A stretch of 64,000 nucleotides of DNA, taken from the NCBI RefSeq assembly GCF_000981385.1, contig NZ_LATZ01000004.1, forward strand, positions 1 through 64,000, written 5' to 3'. Origin of the DNA: Bacillus sp. SA1-12 (GTDB lineage Bacteria > Bacillota > Bacilli > Bacillales > Bacillaceae). Made by a program: the position numbers and the translations under genes. This document shows positions 36,531-45,469 of the stretch, piece by piece. Every line of letters starts with the position of its first letter. Within the stretch, counting starts at the first letter, position 1. The notes below the pieces were generated by a model. It was not told the origin of the DNA, did not search any database, and saw only the letters and a list, made by a program, of their open reading frames with translations.

Positions 36531-37031
36531 ATGAAAAGTGAAGAAAAGATGGATATCGTTGAAAAAACTGCACGAGAATGGATGGTAAAAAGAGGAGTAA
36601 AACTCGAAGATATTGCTGATCTCGTATACTTTTTACAAGAAAAGTATCACCCTGATTTAACAATGAAAGAGTGTTTAGAAAATGTTGACCGCGTGCTGAC
36701 AAAACGAGAGGTGCAAAATGCGGTTCTTACCGGGATTCAATTTGACGTGTTAGCCGAAAAGGGGCAATTAGAAGAACCGTTACAAACCATTATTGGCACA
36801 GATGAAAGCTTATATGGTGTAGATGAAATTTTAGCTTTTTCAATTGTAAATATATACGGATCAATCGGCTTCACAAATTACGGATATATCGATAAACTTA
36901 AACCAGGAATCCTGCAATATTTAAATGATAAATCAACTGGAAAATGCCATACGTTTTTGGATGATATTGTAGGAGCAATTGCAGCAGCAGCATCAAGCAG
37001 ACTGGCACATCGAGCGAGAGATGTTGAATAA
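36531..37031 (+). CDS. yutG: PgpA-related phosphatidylglycerophosphatase YutG
   Basis: A 166-residue protein of the PgpA family. Motifs GVDEILAFSIVNIYGSIG and FLDDIVGAIAAAAS carry the acidic residues expected for metal binding (D, D-D). Members dephosphorylate phosphatidylglycerophosphate or similar lipids; unlike PgpA of E. coli it has few hydrophobic helices. GGGTGAT precedes the ATG at 36531. Confidence 0.88.
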   Translation: MKSEEKMDIVEKTAREWMVKRGVKLEDIADLVYFLQEKYHPDLTMKECLENVDRVLTKREVQNAVLTGIQFDVLAEKGQLEEPLQTIIGTDESLYGVDEILAFSIVNIYGSIGFTNYGYIDKLKPGILQYLNDKSTGKCHTFLDDIVGAIAAAASSRLAHRARDVE

Positions 37032-37289
37032 TAGGGAACTCTATTAAAATCAAAGAGATACTTATCTGATCTTTATGGAAGCCCATTACAACTTTCCATT
37101 AAGGTATTCTGCCCGTTAAGATGGATAAAGCGAACGATCATCAGTAGGGTTCTCAAAGTTCAGGAAGTACAGGTGCCAACTGATGTTTGTGTAAATATGA
37201 GATCTTTACGGCAGTTATCACCTACTAATCTTCTTTGCTTCTCTTGTATGATAAAATCGGGGATTACTGGCCATTAAGTTAGAATAAAT

Positions 37290-37338
37290 AAGGACTGTCT
37301 TATAGAGGGTGAGTAGCTCTTAAAAGACAGTCCTTTGA
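37290..37338. terminator. Terminator between yutG and yutF
   Basis: AAGGACTGTCTT / AAGACAGTCCTT arms with a 22-base loop. The preceding 37032-37289 stretch shows no gene. Confidence 0.75.
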
Positions 37339-37339
37339 T

Positions 37340-38116
37340 TTACTTCCATACAATACGAACATATTCCTCTAAAGATTCCACTGAATACGTAGGCTGAATT
37401 GGATAAGTATTTAATTGCTCTTTTGAGGTGACACCAGTATGAACAAGCAGCGTATCTAATCCACAATTAATCCCCGCTTTTATGTCAGTATCATAATTAT
37501 CACCAACCATTAGGGTTTCGTGTTTTTCAGTTCCTAGAACCTGTAAGGCTTGTTCCACAATAATGCCCTCCGGTTTTCCTATAAAAATTGGCTGAGTATT
37601 TGTTGAAACAGTAATGACAGATGTCATGGCACCGTTGCCAGGTAAAAGACCTCTTTCTGTCGGGAGTGCAATATCTGCGTTCGTTGAAATAAATACTGCT
37701 CCGTTTCTAACAGCGATACATGCCTTTGCAAGCTTTTCATAGGTGATTTCACGGTCAATTCCAGTAACAACAAAATCAGGATCGTGTTCAACAAACCTCA
37801 GGCCCCTTTGTTCCAATGCTTGTTTAAGGCCAATTTCTCCAATTGCATAAACCGTTGCACCGGGCTTTTTCTCCCAAATATAATTTGCTGTAGCCTGACT
37901 GGTCGTAAACACACTTTCCGTTGTTGCCTGGATATTAAATTCCTGGAGTTTTTTTGCCACTTGTTCTGGCGTTAGTGAGGAGTTGTTCGTAACAAAGAGA
38001 TAAGGAAGCCCTTTTTTAGCCAAAAAGGCGACAAACTCCCCTGCTGCTTCAATTTGTTCTGTTCCGCGATACATGGTGCCATCCAAATCGATTAAATAAC
38101 CTTTATACTGTTTCAC
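37340..38116 (-). CDS. yutF: NagD/YutF-type HAD phosphatase
   Basis: A 258-residue HAD hydrolase of the NagD-like (Cof-IIA) group. Motif I DLDGTMYRG near 11, motif II VTNNSSLTP near 43, and the C-terminal motif MVGDNYDTDIKAG near 205, with the lysine in FIGKPEG. Dephosphorylates small phosphate esters such as nucleotides or sugar phosphates. ATG at 38116. Confidence 0.95.
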   Translation of the reverse strand: MKQYKGYLIDLDGTMYRGTEQIEAAGEFVAFLAKKGLPYLFVTNNSSLTPEQVAKKLQEFNIQATTESVFTTSQATANYIWEKKPGATVYAIGEIGLKQALEQRGLRFVEHDPDFVVTGIDREITYEKLAKACIAVRNGAVFISTNADIALPTERGLLPGNGAMTSVITVSTNTQPIFIGKPEGIIVEQALQVLGTEKHETLMVGDNYDTDIKAGINCGLDTLLVHTGVTSKEQLNTYPIQPTYSVESLEEYVRIVWK

Positions 38117-38209
38117 TTACAATCACTTCTTCCGTTTGGTTTTCAAATGAAAGAGGATGACCTAAAATAAGTCACCCTTTCCTTGTTGTTTAGGAAATGA
38201 TAAATTGCT

Positions 38210-38398
38210 TTAACTGTGGATAAGCGCTGCTGCATCCAGCTCCAGAGCACAGGATGTGCAAGTGCAGTCAGGCCGATTAGTTGCGTTTTTGCCCGCCTGC
38301 CCCATCAAGTCACTCTAAGCTTTTATTAAAGATAATAAATTTTTGATTTCTAGCTCCAGCGCCTATACCTCTAGGATCTAGGATCTGGAGCTTTTCTT
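38210..38398. repeat. Intergenic element (family A)
   Basis: Contains CCAGCTCCAGAGCACAGGATGTGCAAGTGCAG and, near 38350-38393, an inverted CTCCAG...CTGGAG pair enclosing tandem CTAGGATCT. Reverse-complement of the words at 62205-62235. Confidence 0.5.
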
Positions 38399-38400
38399 AT

Positions 38401-38841
38401 TTATAATGGTTTAAATGCTGAAACTGGCCCAAGTTCATTCTGAATATAAGTTCGAACATTTGTTGGAAACGCTCTAATGTGAGGTTCTTGAAGAGAAAGA
38501 ACATGAACCAGCTTATCGTATTCAACAGCTAAGTAATCCTGAACAATTACTTTTCTAAGCAGGATTACTTCTTTTAGTCCTGTAGCTTCGCTGCTGTTTA
38601 TGACCTTTTCATCTAAAAGGATGTCAATGATGTCCTCATAGCTTCCCGGATCCCTCATGATAAAACCATCAATCATTGCATTTCCGACATCCAGTATTGT
38701 TTCAATGCACATATGGCAGATTCTCTCAAGCGCGGCTTTTTCGATATCACTAGTCCAATTTTTTTGATTGGCGAAAAGTTCAACCTGTTTTTCTAGATAT
38801 TTCAGCTTTGCTTCAATTAATTCACGGTCTACAAAATACAC
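38401..38841 (-). CDS. yutE: HepT-like DUF86 protein YutE
   Basis: About 146 residues, all helical, of the DUF86/HepT HEPN family. HEPN toxins cleave RNA through an R-x4-H-x-Y motif; here the matching segment reads R-KVIV-Q-D-Y near residue 108, with Gln in place of His. No nucleotidyltransferase (MNT) antitoxin is adjacent, so it is probably not an active toxin. The GTG start at 38841 follows AAGGAAGGTGA; a start nine bases upstream is possible. Confidence 0.85.
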   Translation of the reverse strand: MYFVDRELIEAKLKYLEKQVELFANQKNWTSDIEKAALERICHMCIETILDVGNAMIDGFIMRDPGSYEDIIDILLDEKVINSSEATGLKEVILLRKVIVQDYLAVEYDKLVHVLSLQEPHIRAFPTNVRTYIQNELGPVSAFKPL

Positions 38842-38855
38842 TGACGTCACCTTCC

Positions 38856-40172
38856 TTATACTAACTCAACACGATCCTTCTCAAGTTTTCCAGGCTTTGC
38901 ATAAAAATATCCTTGAGCTAAATCAACCTGATTTCGCAACAGAACATCTGCTTCTTCTTTCTTCTCAATTCCCTCTGCTACAACAAGAGAACCAGCTTCC
39001 TTTGCAATCAAAATCAACCCTTTTAACATGGATTCCTTTAGTTTGTTCGTATCAATATCTTGAATCACAGAGCGGTCAATTTTAATTATATCAGGCATTA
39101 ATTCATTGATTGTATGCAGACTTGAATAACCTGCACCAGTATCATCTACAGCAATCCGAAACCCTTTTTGGCGCAGCTGCTTTATATTATCAAGGAAAAA
39201 GGCTAATCCTTCAATGGAATCACGTTCTGTCACTTCAAAAATAAGCTTTCCAGGCTTGATTTCTGGAAATTCATTCAATAGTTTTTCAAGCGCAGGTATA
39301 AAACGTTTATTCCCAAGTGTAATGGGTGTAAAATTCAAAAAAATGTCATCCAAGCAGCCAGCTTTACTAATTAGCTTAAACGCTTTTTCTAAAACTAAAA
39401 GCTCTAAATCATAAATAAGATTTGATTGTCTTGCAAGCGAAAACAATTGAAGAGGAGTTTCTAATGCTGTCCCTTTTGGCCCTCTCGTAAGAAATTCCCA
39501 GGCAATAATTTGATTTTTCGGCAAATCAATAATGGGCTGTGCCAATAAGGTAATCTGCCTTTTTTGGATAATTTCACGCACCTCTAATAATGTTTTAATA
39601 TACCGGGATTGTATTCGCTTTTCCGCCATTGCAACTGCTTGCTGCTGCACGATATACAAAGCATTCTGTGTCGTACAATATTGCCTTTCAACAAACATAT
39701 AGCCGATATCAAAAGTATGCTGGAAATACGGGTATTTTGTATTTATCCACCTTTCCAGCTTCGGCATCATTATATTTATCATGTTTTCAATATGTATGAA
39801 CCTTTGTTTTTCATCTTGGATCCTCAAAAAGATCGTTAATCCTTCACTATAATAATCATGAACGATAATCAGGTCATCTTTATAGGCAGAATCCTTAAAA
39901 ATAAATTGAAACCCTAATTTTAATTCGTTTCTATACTCTTGTAATTGAGTGAGTTCGAATTGTTGAGAAAACTCCTTAAGATTTGAAATCGACAACACAA
40001 CCACTGCAACTTGATGACCATTAGACAGTGTGTCTAAAACCCCTTCTAATACAGGATCTCTTAGGACAAACTTAGGTGGGAAATAACGTAATTTTTGGTG
40101 TGGCAGAAAAAGCTTGCTCCACTTTTTCACCCTCATGTATTGCTTTTCCCAAAATCCAATGGCCATGAGCAT
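38856..40172 (-). CDS. EAL-domain c-di-GMP phosphodiesterase-like protein with degenerate GGDEF
   Basis: About 438 residues. The N-terminal half (about 35-170) has a GGDEF fold without a GGDEF motif. The C-terminal EAL domain (about 205-435) keeps the metal/catalytic residues: WEFLTRG in place of EAL, Asn in FLNFTP, FEVTERD, VDDTGAGYSS, KIDRS and EGIE. It is likely a cytoplasmic c-di-GMP phosphodiesterase or receptor. No transmembrane helix. Not co-transcribed with yutE by more than chance spacing (15 bases after the EAL stop). Confidence 0.88.
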   Translation of the reverse strand: MLMAIGFWEKQYMRVKKWSKLFLPHQKLRYFPPKFVLRDPVLEGVLDTLSNGHQVAVVVLSISNLKEFSQQFELTQLQEYRNELKLGFQFIFKDSAYKDDLIIVHDYYSEGLTIFLRIQDEKQRFIHIENMINIMMPKLERWINTKYPYFQHTFDIGYMFVERQYCTTQNALYIVQQQAVAMAEKRIQSRYIKTLLEVREIIQKRQITLLAQPIIDLPKNQIIAWEFLTRGPKGTALETPLQLFSLARQSNLIYDLELLVLEKAFKLISKAGCLDDIFLNFTPITLGNKRFIPALEKLLNEFPEIKPGKLIFEVTERDSIEGLAFFLDNIKQLRQKGFRIAVDDTGAGYSSLHTINELMPDIIKIDRSVIQDIDTNKLKESMLKGLILIAKEAGSLVVAEGIEKKEEADVLLRNQVDLAQGYFYAKPGKLEKDRVELV

Positions 40173-40371
40173 TCAACCCTTCTGGTAGTCACCGTAAGTA
40201 ATCATATTTTATCACAATTATGGATATTTCGACTTATTTCTTGGAAAATTTTATTTTCGTTATACAAGATGACATTTTCCGTTTCAATCAATTCCAACTA
40301 TTTGATATGATGAAATTATCTTTTTTATGTGAGTTGGTTAACAGAAAGGGAATAAGAAAGGAGTTCAAGCA

Positions 40372-40638
40372 ATGTCTGAACGGTTTTTTTTATATGATGA
40401 TACAGTTGAAACAAAGACAAGATTTGTTAGCTTTATGGGGGAAAACCAGCGATTTGATCTGGCCATTATCCAAAGTGACCGTTACTATGGGAAGCAAATC
40501 ATTCTTGATTTACAGAGCAATCGCTTTGCCATTATTGGTGAAGATGACCTAAAAGAACCCGGTTATTTAGAATATGCTTATAACCTTAATGAAGAGGATG
40601 CGAGTGAACTTCGTGACTTTTTATATGAGATTGTTTAG
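40372..40638 (+). CDS. DUF3055 family protein
   Basis: An 88-residue protein opening with SERFFLYDDTVETKTRFVSF and containing RFAIIGEDDL. Matches the DUF3055 family of Bacillaceae; no known function. AAAGGAG precedes the ATG at 40372. Confidence 0.85.
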   Translation: MSERFFLYDDTVETKTRFVSFMGENQRFDLAIIQSDRYYGKQIILDLQSNRFAIIGEDDLKEPGYLEYAYNLNEEDASELRDFLYEIV

Positions 40639-40659
40639 TGAAAGCTGTTTTCGTAAACC

Positions 40660-40721
40660 TTGTTGTTACTTGAACAACAACGTGATGTTAAGATTTTCGA
40701 AGTCAAAATGAGAATCTTTTT
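40660..40721 (+). terminator. Hairpins after the DUF3055 gene
   Basis: TTGTTGTT/AACAACAA at 40660-40681 and AAGATT/AATCTT followed by T at 40689-40721. Confidence 0.55.
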
Positions 40722-40744
40722 TGTTTTAAACTACTTTTAATACT

Positions 40745-40860
40745 GACTGTACTAGTTTGAACGGCTCCTGCGGGAACAAAAGGACAAGGAGCACTTGCAG
40801 AGATCTCCCGGATCATAGCGGAAACCGAGCGCTTGAAATGTAAATCAACAGGTACGTTTA
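40745..40860. repeat. Decayed intergenic repeat (family B)
   Basis: GGCTCCTGCGGGAACA, GATCTCCCGGATC and GCGGAAACCGAGCGCTTGAA are clear though degraded words of the common Bacillus intergenic repeat. Confidence 0.5.
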
Positions 40861-40915
40861 ACAGCGCCTTGCCTTGTTTAAAGAAGTAACACCCTTTTAT
40901 AAAAGAGCTACAAAA

Positions 40916-40946
40916 TAAACGCGGCCTTTCGCTTAGCCGCGTTTTA
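40916..40946 (-). terminator. Terminator of yutD
   Basis: AACGCGGC / GCCGCGTT stem with a 10-base loop. Confidence 0.75.
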
Positions 40947-40954
40947 TCCTGTTC

Positions 40955-41230
40955 TTATTTTTTTATTTTCTTCAATACAAAATAAGCACATCCAAAATTG
41001 CAATATTCAAAAATATATTCATCTAGTGTACTTATCTTCGTGTCATAAGATGCTTTTTGATTTTGGTCATCAAAGAATCCTCGCAGCCTTAACTGGCTAT
41101 AGCCCCAATCACCTACGATATAGTCATATTTATTTAAGATATCACTGTATCTTTCTTTAAAGACTTCTTCATTAAATCCGTTTCTTTCCTCTTTAACCAA
41201 CTCAAAACATTGGTTTTGAACAACGATCAT
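40955..41230 (-). CDS. yutD: YutD family protein (DUF1027)
   Basis: About 91 residues, with family words ERYSDILNKYDYIVGDWGYSQLRLRGF and EYCNFGCAYFVLKK. The two cysteines near the C-terminus are conserved in the family. Function unknown. Start chosen at the ATG at 41230 with GGGGTGA upstream; an ATG at 41251 is in frame. Confidence 0.9.
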   Translation of the reverse strand: MIVVQNQCFELVKEERNGFNEEVFKERYSDILNKYDYIVGDWGYSQLRLRGFFDDQNQKASYDTKISTLDEYIFEYCNFGCAYFVLKKIKK

Positions 41231-41349
41231 TTTCTTATTCACCCCATCCATATTCCTTATTCTTATCATAATCTAATCATACCTAACCATCAATTACTAA
41301 GAAAAATTCAATCCGCTTTGGTCATCCTAAAATTGAGGAGGTGCTAATA

Positions 41350-42039
41350 TTGATAAAATTAAAATTAGCCATAAGTGTTATTGGTCTATCGCTTTTAACG
41401 GCTTGTCAGTATGGTGCTGAAGAAGATGCTCAATTTTTGCACGAAAGCGGTAATACAATAAATGTACAGGATCGTACCGATCTTTACAATGAAGACGGCC
41501 ATCCAAATGGAAAAGATACGAATTCAGCAAACTTTGGATATGTACGTCATCAAAAGAGCGGCATTCCTCAAGATGTAGCCTATACACCTACACCTGGTGT
41601 AAACCGGGAGCAAACTGCTAACACGATAAGCAGCTTAATTGTCCAGCTTCCGAACATTCAAGATGTTGCCACATTAGTTACAGATGAAGAAGTATTGGTA
41701 GCATATCGAACAAATTCAGAAAATCGCAATGATGCGGCAGACCAAGTAAAGAAAACCGCCTTATCTGTCGTTCCAAGATATTACCACGTCTATGTGTCAG
41801 ATGACGCCAATATGATTCAGCAAATCGAAGCATACAGCCCGCTGGATTCAAATAGTCGTGATATTGACCAGATTTTAAACAAAACAATCAAACAAATGCT
41901 TAAATCTCCGCAGGGAAAGCCACTTAATACAGGTGAAAATCCAAATGGAGAGGGTTACGGCGAAACAAACGAAGAACTTGATGATGATACAAAGGATCAA
42001 TATGAAAAAACGCGCTATAACAATGATAATAATAAATAA
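41350..42039 (+). CDS. yutC: YhcN/YlaJ family sporulation lipoprotein YutC
   Basis: About 229 residues. N-terminal lipoprotein signal with lipobox LTAC, so the mature protein is anchored through Cys near residue 19. The YhcN/YlaJ domain follows (LVTDEEVLVAYRT, VPRYYHVYVSDD). An acidic, Asn-rich tail ends the protein. Family members are made in spores and act in germination or cortex functions. The TTG at 41350 has GGAGGTG six bases upstream; the GTG at 41341 overlaps that site. Confidence 0.9.
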   Translation: MIKLKLAISVIGLSLLTACQYGAEEDAQFLHESGNTINVQDRTDLYNEDGHPNGKDTNSANFGYVRHQKSGIPQDVAYTPTPGVNREQTANTISSLIVQLPNIQDVATLVTDEEVLVAYRTNSENRNDAADQVKKTALSVVPRYYHVYVSDDANMIQQIEAYSPLDSNSRDIDQILNKTIKQMLKSPQGKPLNTGENPNGEGYGETNEELDDDTKDQYEKTRYNNDNNK

Positions 42040-42091
42040 TGGCATATTCAAGAGCGCAAGATGTCAAAGCGCTTAACCAAAAAACAGGACG

Positions 42092-42122
42092 AAAAAAAGG
42101 AAGAGATTCTCTTCCTTTTTTC
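42092..42122. terminator. Bidirectional terminator between yutC and lipA
   Basis: AAAGGAAGAG / CTCTTCCTTT hairpin with A and T tails; lipA's stop is three bases away. Confidence 0.8.
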
Positions 42123-42124
42123 CA

Positions 42125-43021
42125 TTACGCTTGTGCTTGTCTTTGTTTTGCTGCTGCATTTACTTGCTCATCAGCATGATAAGATGAACGAACAAGAGGG
42201 CCAGCTTCACAATGACTGAAGCCTTTGCTTAATGCTATGTCACGCAACTCGTTAAATTCATCTGGGTGATAATATTTTTGCACCTTCAAGTGCTTCTTCG
42301 TTGGCTGTAGGTATTGGCCGATTGTCATAATATCAACATCATTTGCCCGTAAGTCATCCATTGTTTCTATAATTTGTTCCTTTGTTTCTCCTAAACCGAT
42401 CATTAAACTTGACTTTGTAGGGATTTCAGGCTGCATTTCTTTTGCCCATTTTAAGAACTGCAACGATCTTTCATATTTTGCACGTGCCCGCACTCTTGGT
42501 GTTAGCTCACGTACAGTTTCAATGTTGTGATTTAAAATATCCGGCTTCGCATCCATAACCATTTTCAAGTTCTCATAAACACCGCCTAAATCAGATGGTA
42601 ATACTTCAACAGTGGTAAATGGACTTTTACGACGAATAGCACGAATTGTTTCAGCCAATACTTTCGCACCGCCATCCTTTAAATCGTCACGAGCTACCAT
42701 TGTAATAACTGCATGCTTTAAATTCATTAAAGCAACAGAATCAGCAACACGTTCTGGCTCAGCTAAGTCAAGCTCATTAGGAAGGCCTGTTTTTACTGCA
42801 CAGAACCGGCATGCACGAGTACAAACCGAGCCTAAAATCATAAATGTCGCTGTTCTTCGTACGGCCCAGCATTCATGAATGTTAGGACATTTAGCCTCTT
42901 CACATACTGTATGTAAATTTTTCTCTCTCATTAGCTTTTTTAAATCGGTGTAATTTTCATTTGTATTTAATTTTATTTTTAACCATTCTGGCTTACGTAT
43001 ATATTCTTCCTTTTTCGCCAT
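42125..43021 (-). CDS. lipA: Lipoyl synthase
   Basis: About 298 residues of the radical-SAM enzyme that inserts two sulfurs into protein-bound octanoate. The radical cluster motif CTRACRFC is near 85, and the auxiliary cluster motif [12 protein letters not shown] near 45. RSSYHAD near the C-terminus holds the terminal Ser ligand. Needs Fe-S clusters (SUF in this window) and acts on octanoyl-GcvH or E2 domains. GGAGATG precedes the ATG at 43021. Confidence 0.97.
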   Translation of the reverse strand: MAKKEEYIRKPEWLKIKLNTNENYTDLKKLMREKNLHTVCEEAKCPNIHECWAVRRTATFMILGSVCTRACRFCAVKTGLPNELDLAEPERVADSVALMNLKHAVITMVARDDLKDGGAKVLAETIRAIRRKSPFTTVEVLPSDLGGVYENLKMVMDAKPDILNHNIETVRELTPRVRARAKYERSLQFLKWAKEMQPEIPTKSSLMIGLGETKEQIIETMDDLRANDVDIMTIGQYLQPTKKHLKVQKYYHPDEFNELRDIALSKGFSHCEAGPLVRSSYHADEQVNAAAKQRQAQA

Positions 43022-43221
43022 CTGATTCATCTCCAATTACATAATTTCATTTCCCTTTAAAAATGATATATCCGTATCCACTTTAACATATGAAATCAAG
43101 CGGGACAAGAAAAGGTGCTTATGCAATTTCTAACATTTGCTATTAATGAAACTGTCTCCCTAAAACCAAACTAGTAAAAGAACTTCCAAGTATTTAGGTT
43201 TTAGATCTTATCCGGCATTTA

Positions 43222-43284
43222 CTGGCAGTTGTATCCTCATTATCTGTTTTTCAAGCATTCGTTTGATGCTGGTATAACTGCCAG
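43222..43284 (+). other. Nested inverted repeat upstream of lytH
   Basis: CTGGCAGTT (43222-43230) pairs with AACTGCCAG (43276-43284), and AGCAT / ATGCT pair inside. It lies 40 bases before the lytH start in the expected leader. Protein-binding site, leader hairpin or repeat remnant cannot be told apart. Confidence 0.4.
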
Positions 43285-43326
43285 CTCATGTGGGACTATG
43301 AAACCGGCTGAAAGGAGCTTATTACT

Positions 43327-44322
43327 GTGCGCAAATTTCTCAGTACCATTTTTATCTTTACGGTGATATGTATTTCAGCTCAACCTCTGGCTTATGGTGC
43401 TGAAACTGGAACAGACCAAAATCAAGAACACCAAAGGCTGATGAGCTTATATAAAAAGGTTGAAACAATTACCACAATACCATGGTATATCTTAGCTGCT
43501 ATTGATCAATATGAACGAAATGTCCGCCATTCGCGCAAGGACATCCCAAAAGCTGAAGGGCTAATAGAAATCTATATCAGGCCAGAAGTATGGGCAGGGC
43601 CGCTTAATCCGAATAAACAGGATACAAATCCTAAAAGCATCGGGTTATTTGACGGTATTGGGGAAGACGGAAATGGAGACAACCGCGCTGACCCGACAAA
43701 CGATGAAGATGTTCTTTATTCTTTTGCTCATTATTTAAAATCCTATGGAACTGATCTCGACAATTTAAAAATCGGGTTATGGGATTATTATCAACGTGAT
43801 AAAGCAGTTGGACTTATTATGGGGCATATGCAGCTATATAAAAAATATGGCCGTCTGGATTTGGATAAACACGCCTTCCCTGTTCCCTTAAATCACAATT
43901 ATAGCTACAAAAACACATGGGGTGATGCTCGCGGCTGGGGAGGAAGGAGAATTCATGAAGGTACAGATATTTTTGCAAATTATGGAGTACCTGTTAGAGC
44001 AACATGCTATGGTGTTGTTGAAATGAAGGGCTGGAATCGTTATGGAGGCTGGCGGGTCGGCATACGGGATATTGATAATACGTACCACTATTTCGCCCAT
44101 TTAAATGGATTTGCTGACGGACTGCATACTGGGCAGATTGTTGAACCAGGACAATTAATCGGTTCTGTAGGAAGCTCAGGCTATGGCCCCCCTGGAACAG
44201 CAGGGAAATTCCCGCCACATTTGCATTATGGTGTTTATAAGGATAACGGTCGAACAGAATGGTCTTTTGACCCTTATCCGCATTTAAGGGCATGGGAACG
44301 CGCAGAAAGAAAAAGAAGATAG
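43327..44322 (+). CDS. lytH: L-Ala-D-Glu endopeptidase LytH (M23 family)
   Basis: A 331-residue secreted peptidase. Signal peptide (residues 1-25, ending AYGA), an N-terminal domain, then an M23 (LytM) domain with HEGTDIF near 220 and HLHYG near 300 holding the zinc ligands. In B. subtilis LytH is made in the sporulating mother cell and trims cortex peptides to single L-Ala. GTG start after AAAGGAG. It is divergent from lipA. Confidence 0.95.
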   Translation: MRKFLSTIFIFTVICISAQPLAYGAETGTDQNQEHQRLMSLYKKVETITTIPWYILAAIDQYERNVRHSRKDIPKAEGLIEIYIRPEVWAGPLNPNKQDTNPKSIGLFDGIGEDGNGDNRADPTNDEDVLYSFAHYLKSYGTDLDNLKIGLWDYYQRDKAVGLIMGHMQLYKKYGRLDLDKHAFPVPLNHNYSYKNTWGDARGWGGRRIHEGTDIFANYGVPVRATCYGVVEMKGWNRYGGWRVGIRDIDNTYHYFAHLNGFADGLHTGQIVEPGQLIGSVGSSGYGPPGTAGKFPPHLHYGVYKDNGRTEWSFDPYPHLRAWERAERKRR

Positions 44323-44350
44323 GCCGACACTGTTGTCAGCCTATCTTTTC
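44317..44350 (+). terminator. Terminator of lytH
   Basis: AGATAGGC / GCCTATCT arms with inner GAC/GTC, followed by four T. A further hairpin (AATGGAGCA / TGCTCC) lies at 44418-44450. Confidence 0.7.
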
Positions 44351-44604
44351 CATTTTGTGGTAAAACCTATTGTTATTTCTAAAGAATAAACATTAAAATG
44401 TTTGAATTGAATGAAACAATGGAGCATCAAAATAACAATCATTGCTCCTTTTATCATTCATTTCTCAGAAAAATAACTCTTTCCAATATAATTATCGGTG
44501 ACATTTTTAAATTTCCCCCTCATATTTTCTCCCTTCACAGTCTCATCTTGAGTTAAGGAGGTTTGGTCTTTATGCTTATTTTCAACATTTATAGTGTAAA
44601 ATGA

Positions 44605-45336
44605 TCATTTTTTCGGTAATTCTATTGAATGATCCAACTCACCGCTACCATTATAGTATTGCGGAACTTCCCCTTGTTCGGTTTGGATAATAATCGGTAT
44701 TGAATTTTCTACTTTGATCACTTCTGTAGCAAAAGGGATTACAACTTGAACACTAACTTCCACAAAAATCTCTACTTCATGTTTTGCATTATTTATGCCA
44801 TATTCCTCTGTCGTACTTTTAATATCCGTAAAGACATCACCTATTAAATAATATTCTACTGGAATACCTGGACCTAGCGTACTCAATATGGAATTACCTG
44901 TAATCTTCCCTAATGGAATCTCATAAATTATTCCATCATCTCTTTTTGGGTCAGAGGAGATATCGTGAAAATTATTTCTTTCAATCTCTTCCAGCTTGAT
45001 TGTCACATTATCTGTTACCCTTTTTTTAGCTGCAGTTATTGCTCGTTGATTAAAGGTAAATGAATTGATGTTCCCCTCATTATCCTTGCCCACAGCAACT
45101 ATATTCTCTTGTTCTTCTTTTGTAAGAATTTCTTCATCAACTGCATCATGAATGATCGTTGTTGCTACTTTTTTAGCTTCTAATTTAGCGATCCTCATCA
45201 AGGTTGCTTCAATTTGGGCATTAACAATCCAGAAACTTACGGCTGTTAATAATATAAAAATAACTAAAGTTAATAGTAACACATATCGAAGAGGCAGGGG
45301 CCCTCTGCGCGGACGACGGGCGCGGAACTTAGCCAA
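44605..45336 (-). CDS. yunB: Sporulation protein YunB
   Basis: A 243-residue protein with a basic N-terminus (ARRPRRG), one transmembrane helix (residues 18-38) and a large outer domain. Required for full spore formation or resistance in B. subtilis, where it belongs to the sigma-E regulon. The TTG at 45336 follows AAAGGAGGG. That site is masked by an inverted repeat, and CATACACA, like a sigma-E -10, lies in its loop. The gene lies 133 bases after yunC on the same strand. Confidence 0.92.
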   Translation of the reverse strand: MAKFRARRPRRGPLPLRYVLLLTLVIFILLTAVSFWIVNAQIEATLMRIAKLEAKKVATTIIHDAVDEEILTKEEQENIVAVGKDNEGNINSFTFNQRAITAAKKRVTDNVTIKLEEIERNNFHDISSDPKRDDGIIYEIPLGKITGNSILSTLGPGIPVEYYLIGDVFTDIKSTTEEYGINNAKHEVEIFVEVSVQVVIPFATEVIKVENSIPIIIQTEQGEVPQYYNGSGELDHSIELPKK

Positions 45337-45341
45337 AACAA

Positions 45342-45383
45342 ATCCCTCCTTTACATGTTATGTGTATGCATGTAAGGAGGGAT
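45342..45383 (-). promoter_or_regulatory. Inverted repeat masking the yunB ribosome-binding site
   Basis: ATCCCTCCTTTACATG (45342-45357) and CATGTAAGGAGGGAT (45369-45383) form a 15-bp stem with one bulged base. On the minus strand the 3' arm contains the yunB AAAGGAGGG and the 5' arm its complement CCCTCCTT. The 11-base loop holds CATACACA, resembling a sigma-E -10 box. Confidence 0.7.
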
Positions 45384-45469
45384 GTACGCATTATTTTTAC
45401 GATCAAAAATAATTTCTTTATTTATGAAAAATATTAAAAACCTTAAACGAATAAAATGGAAAAATCTAT

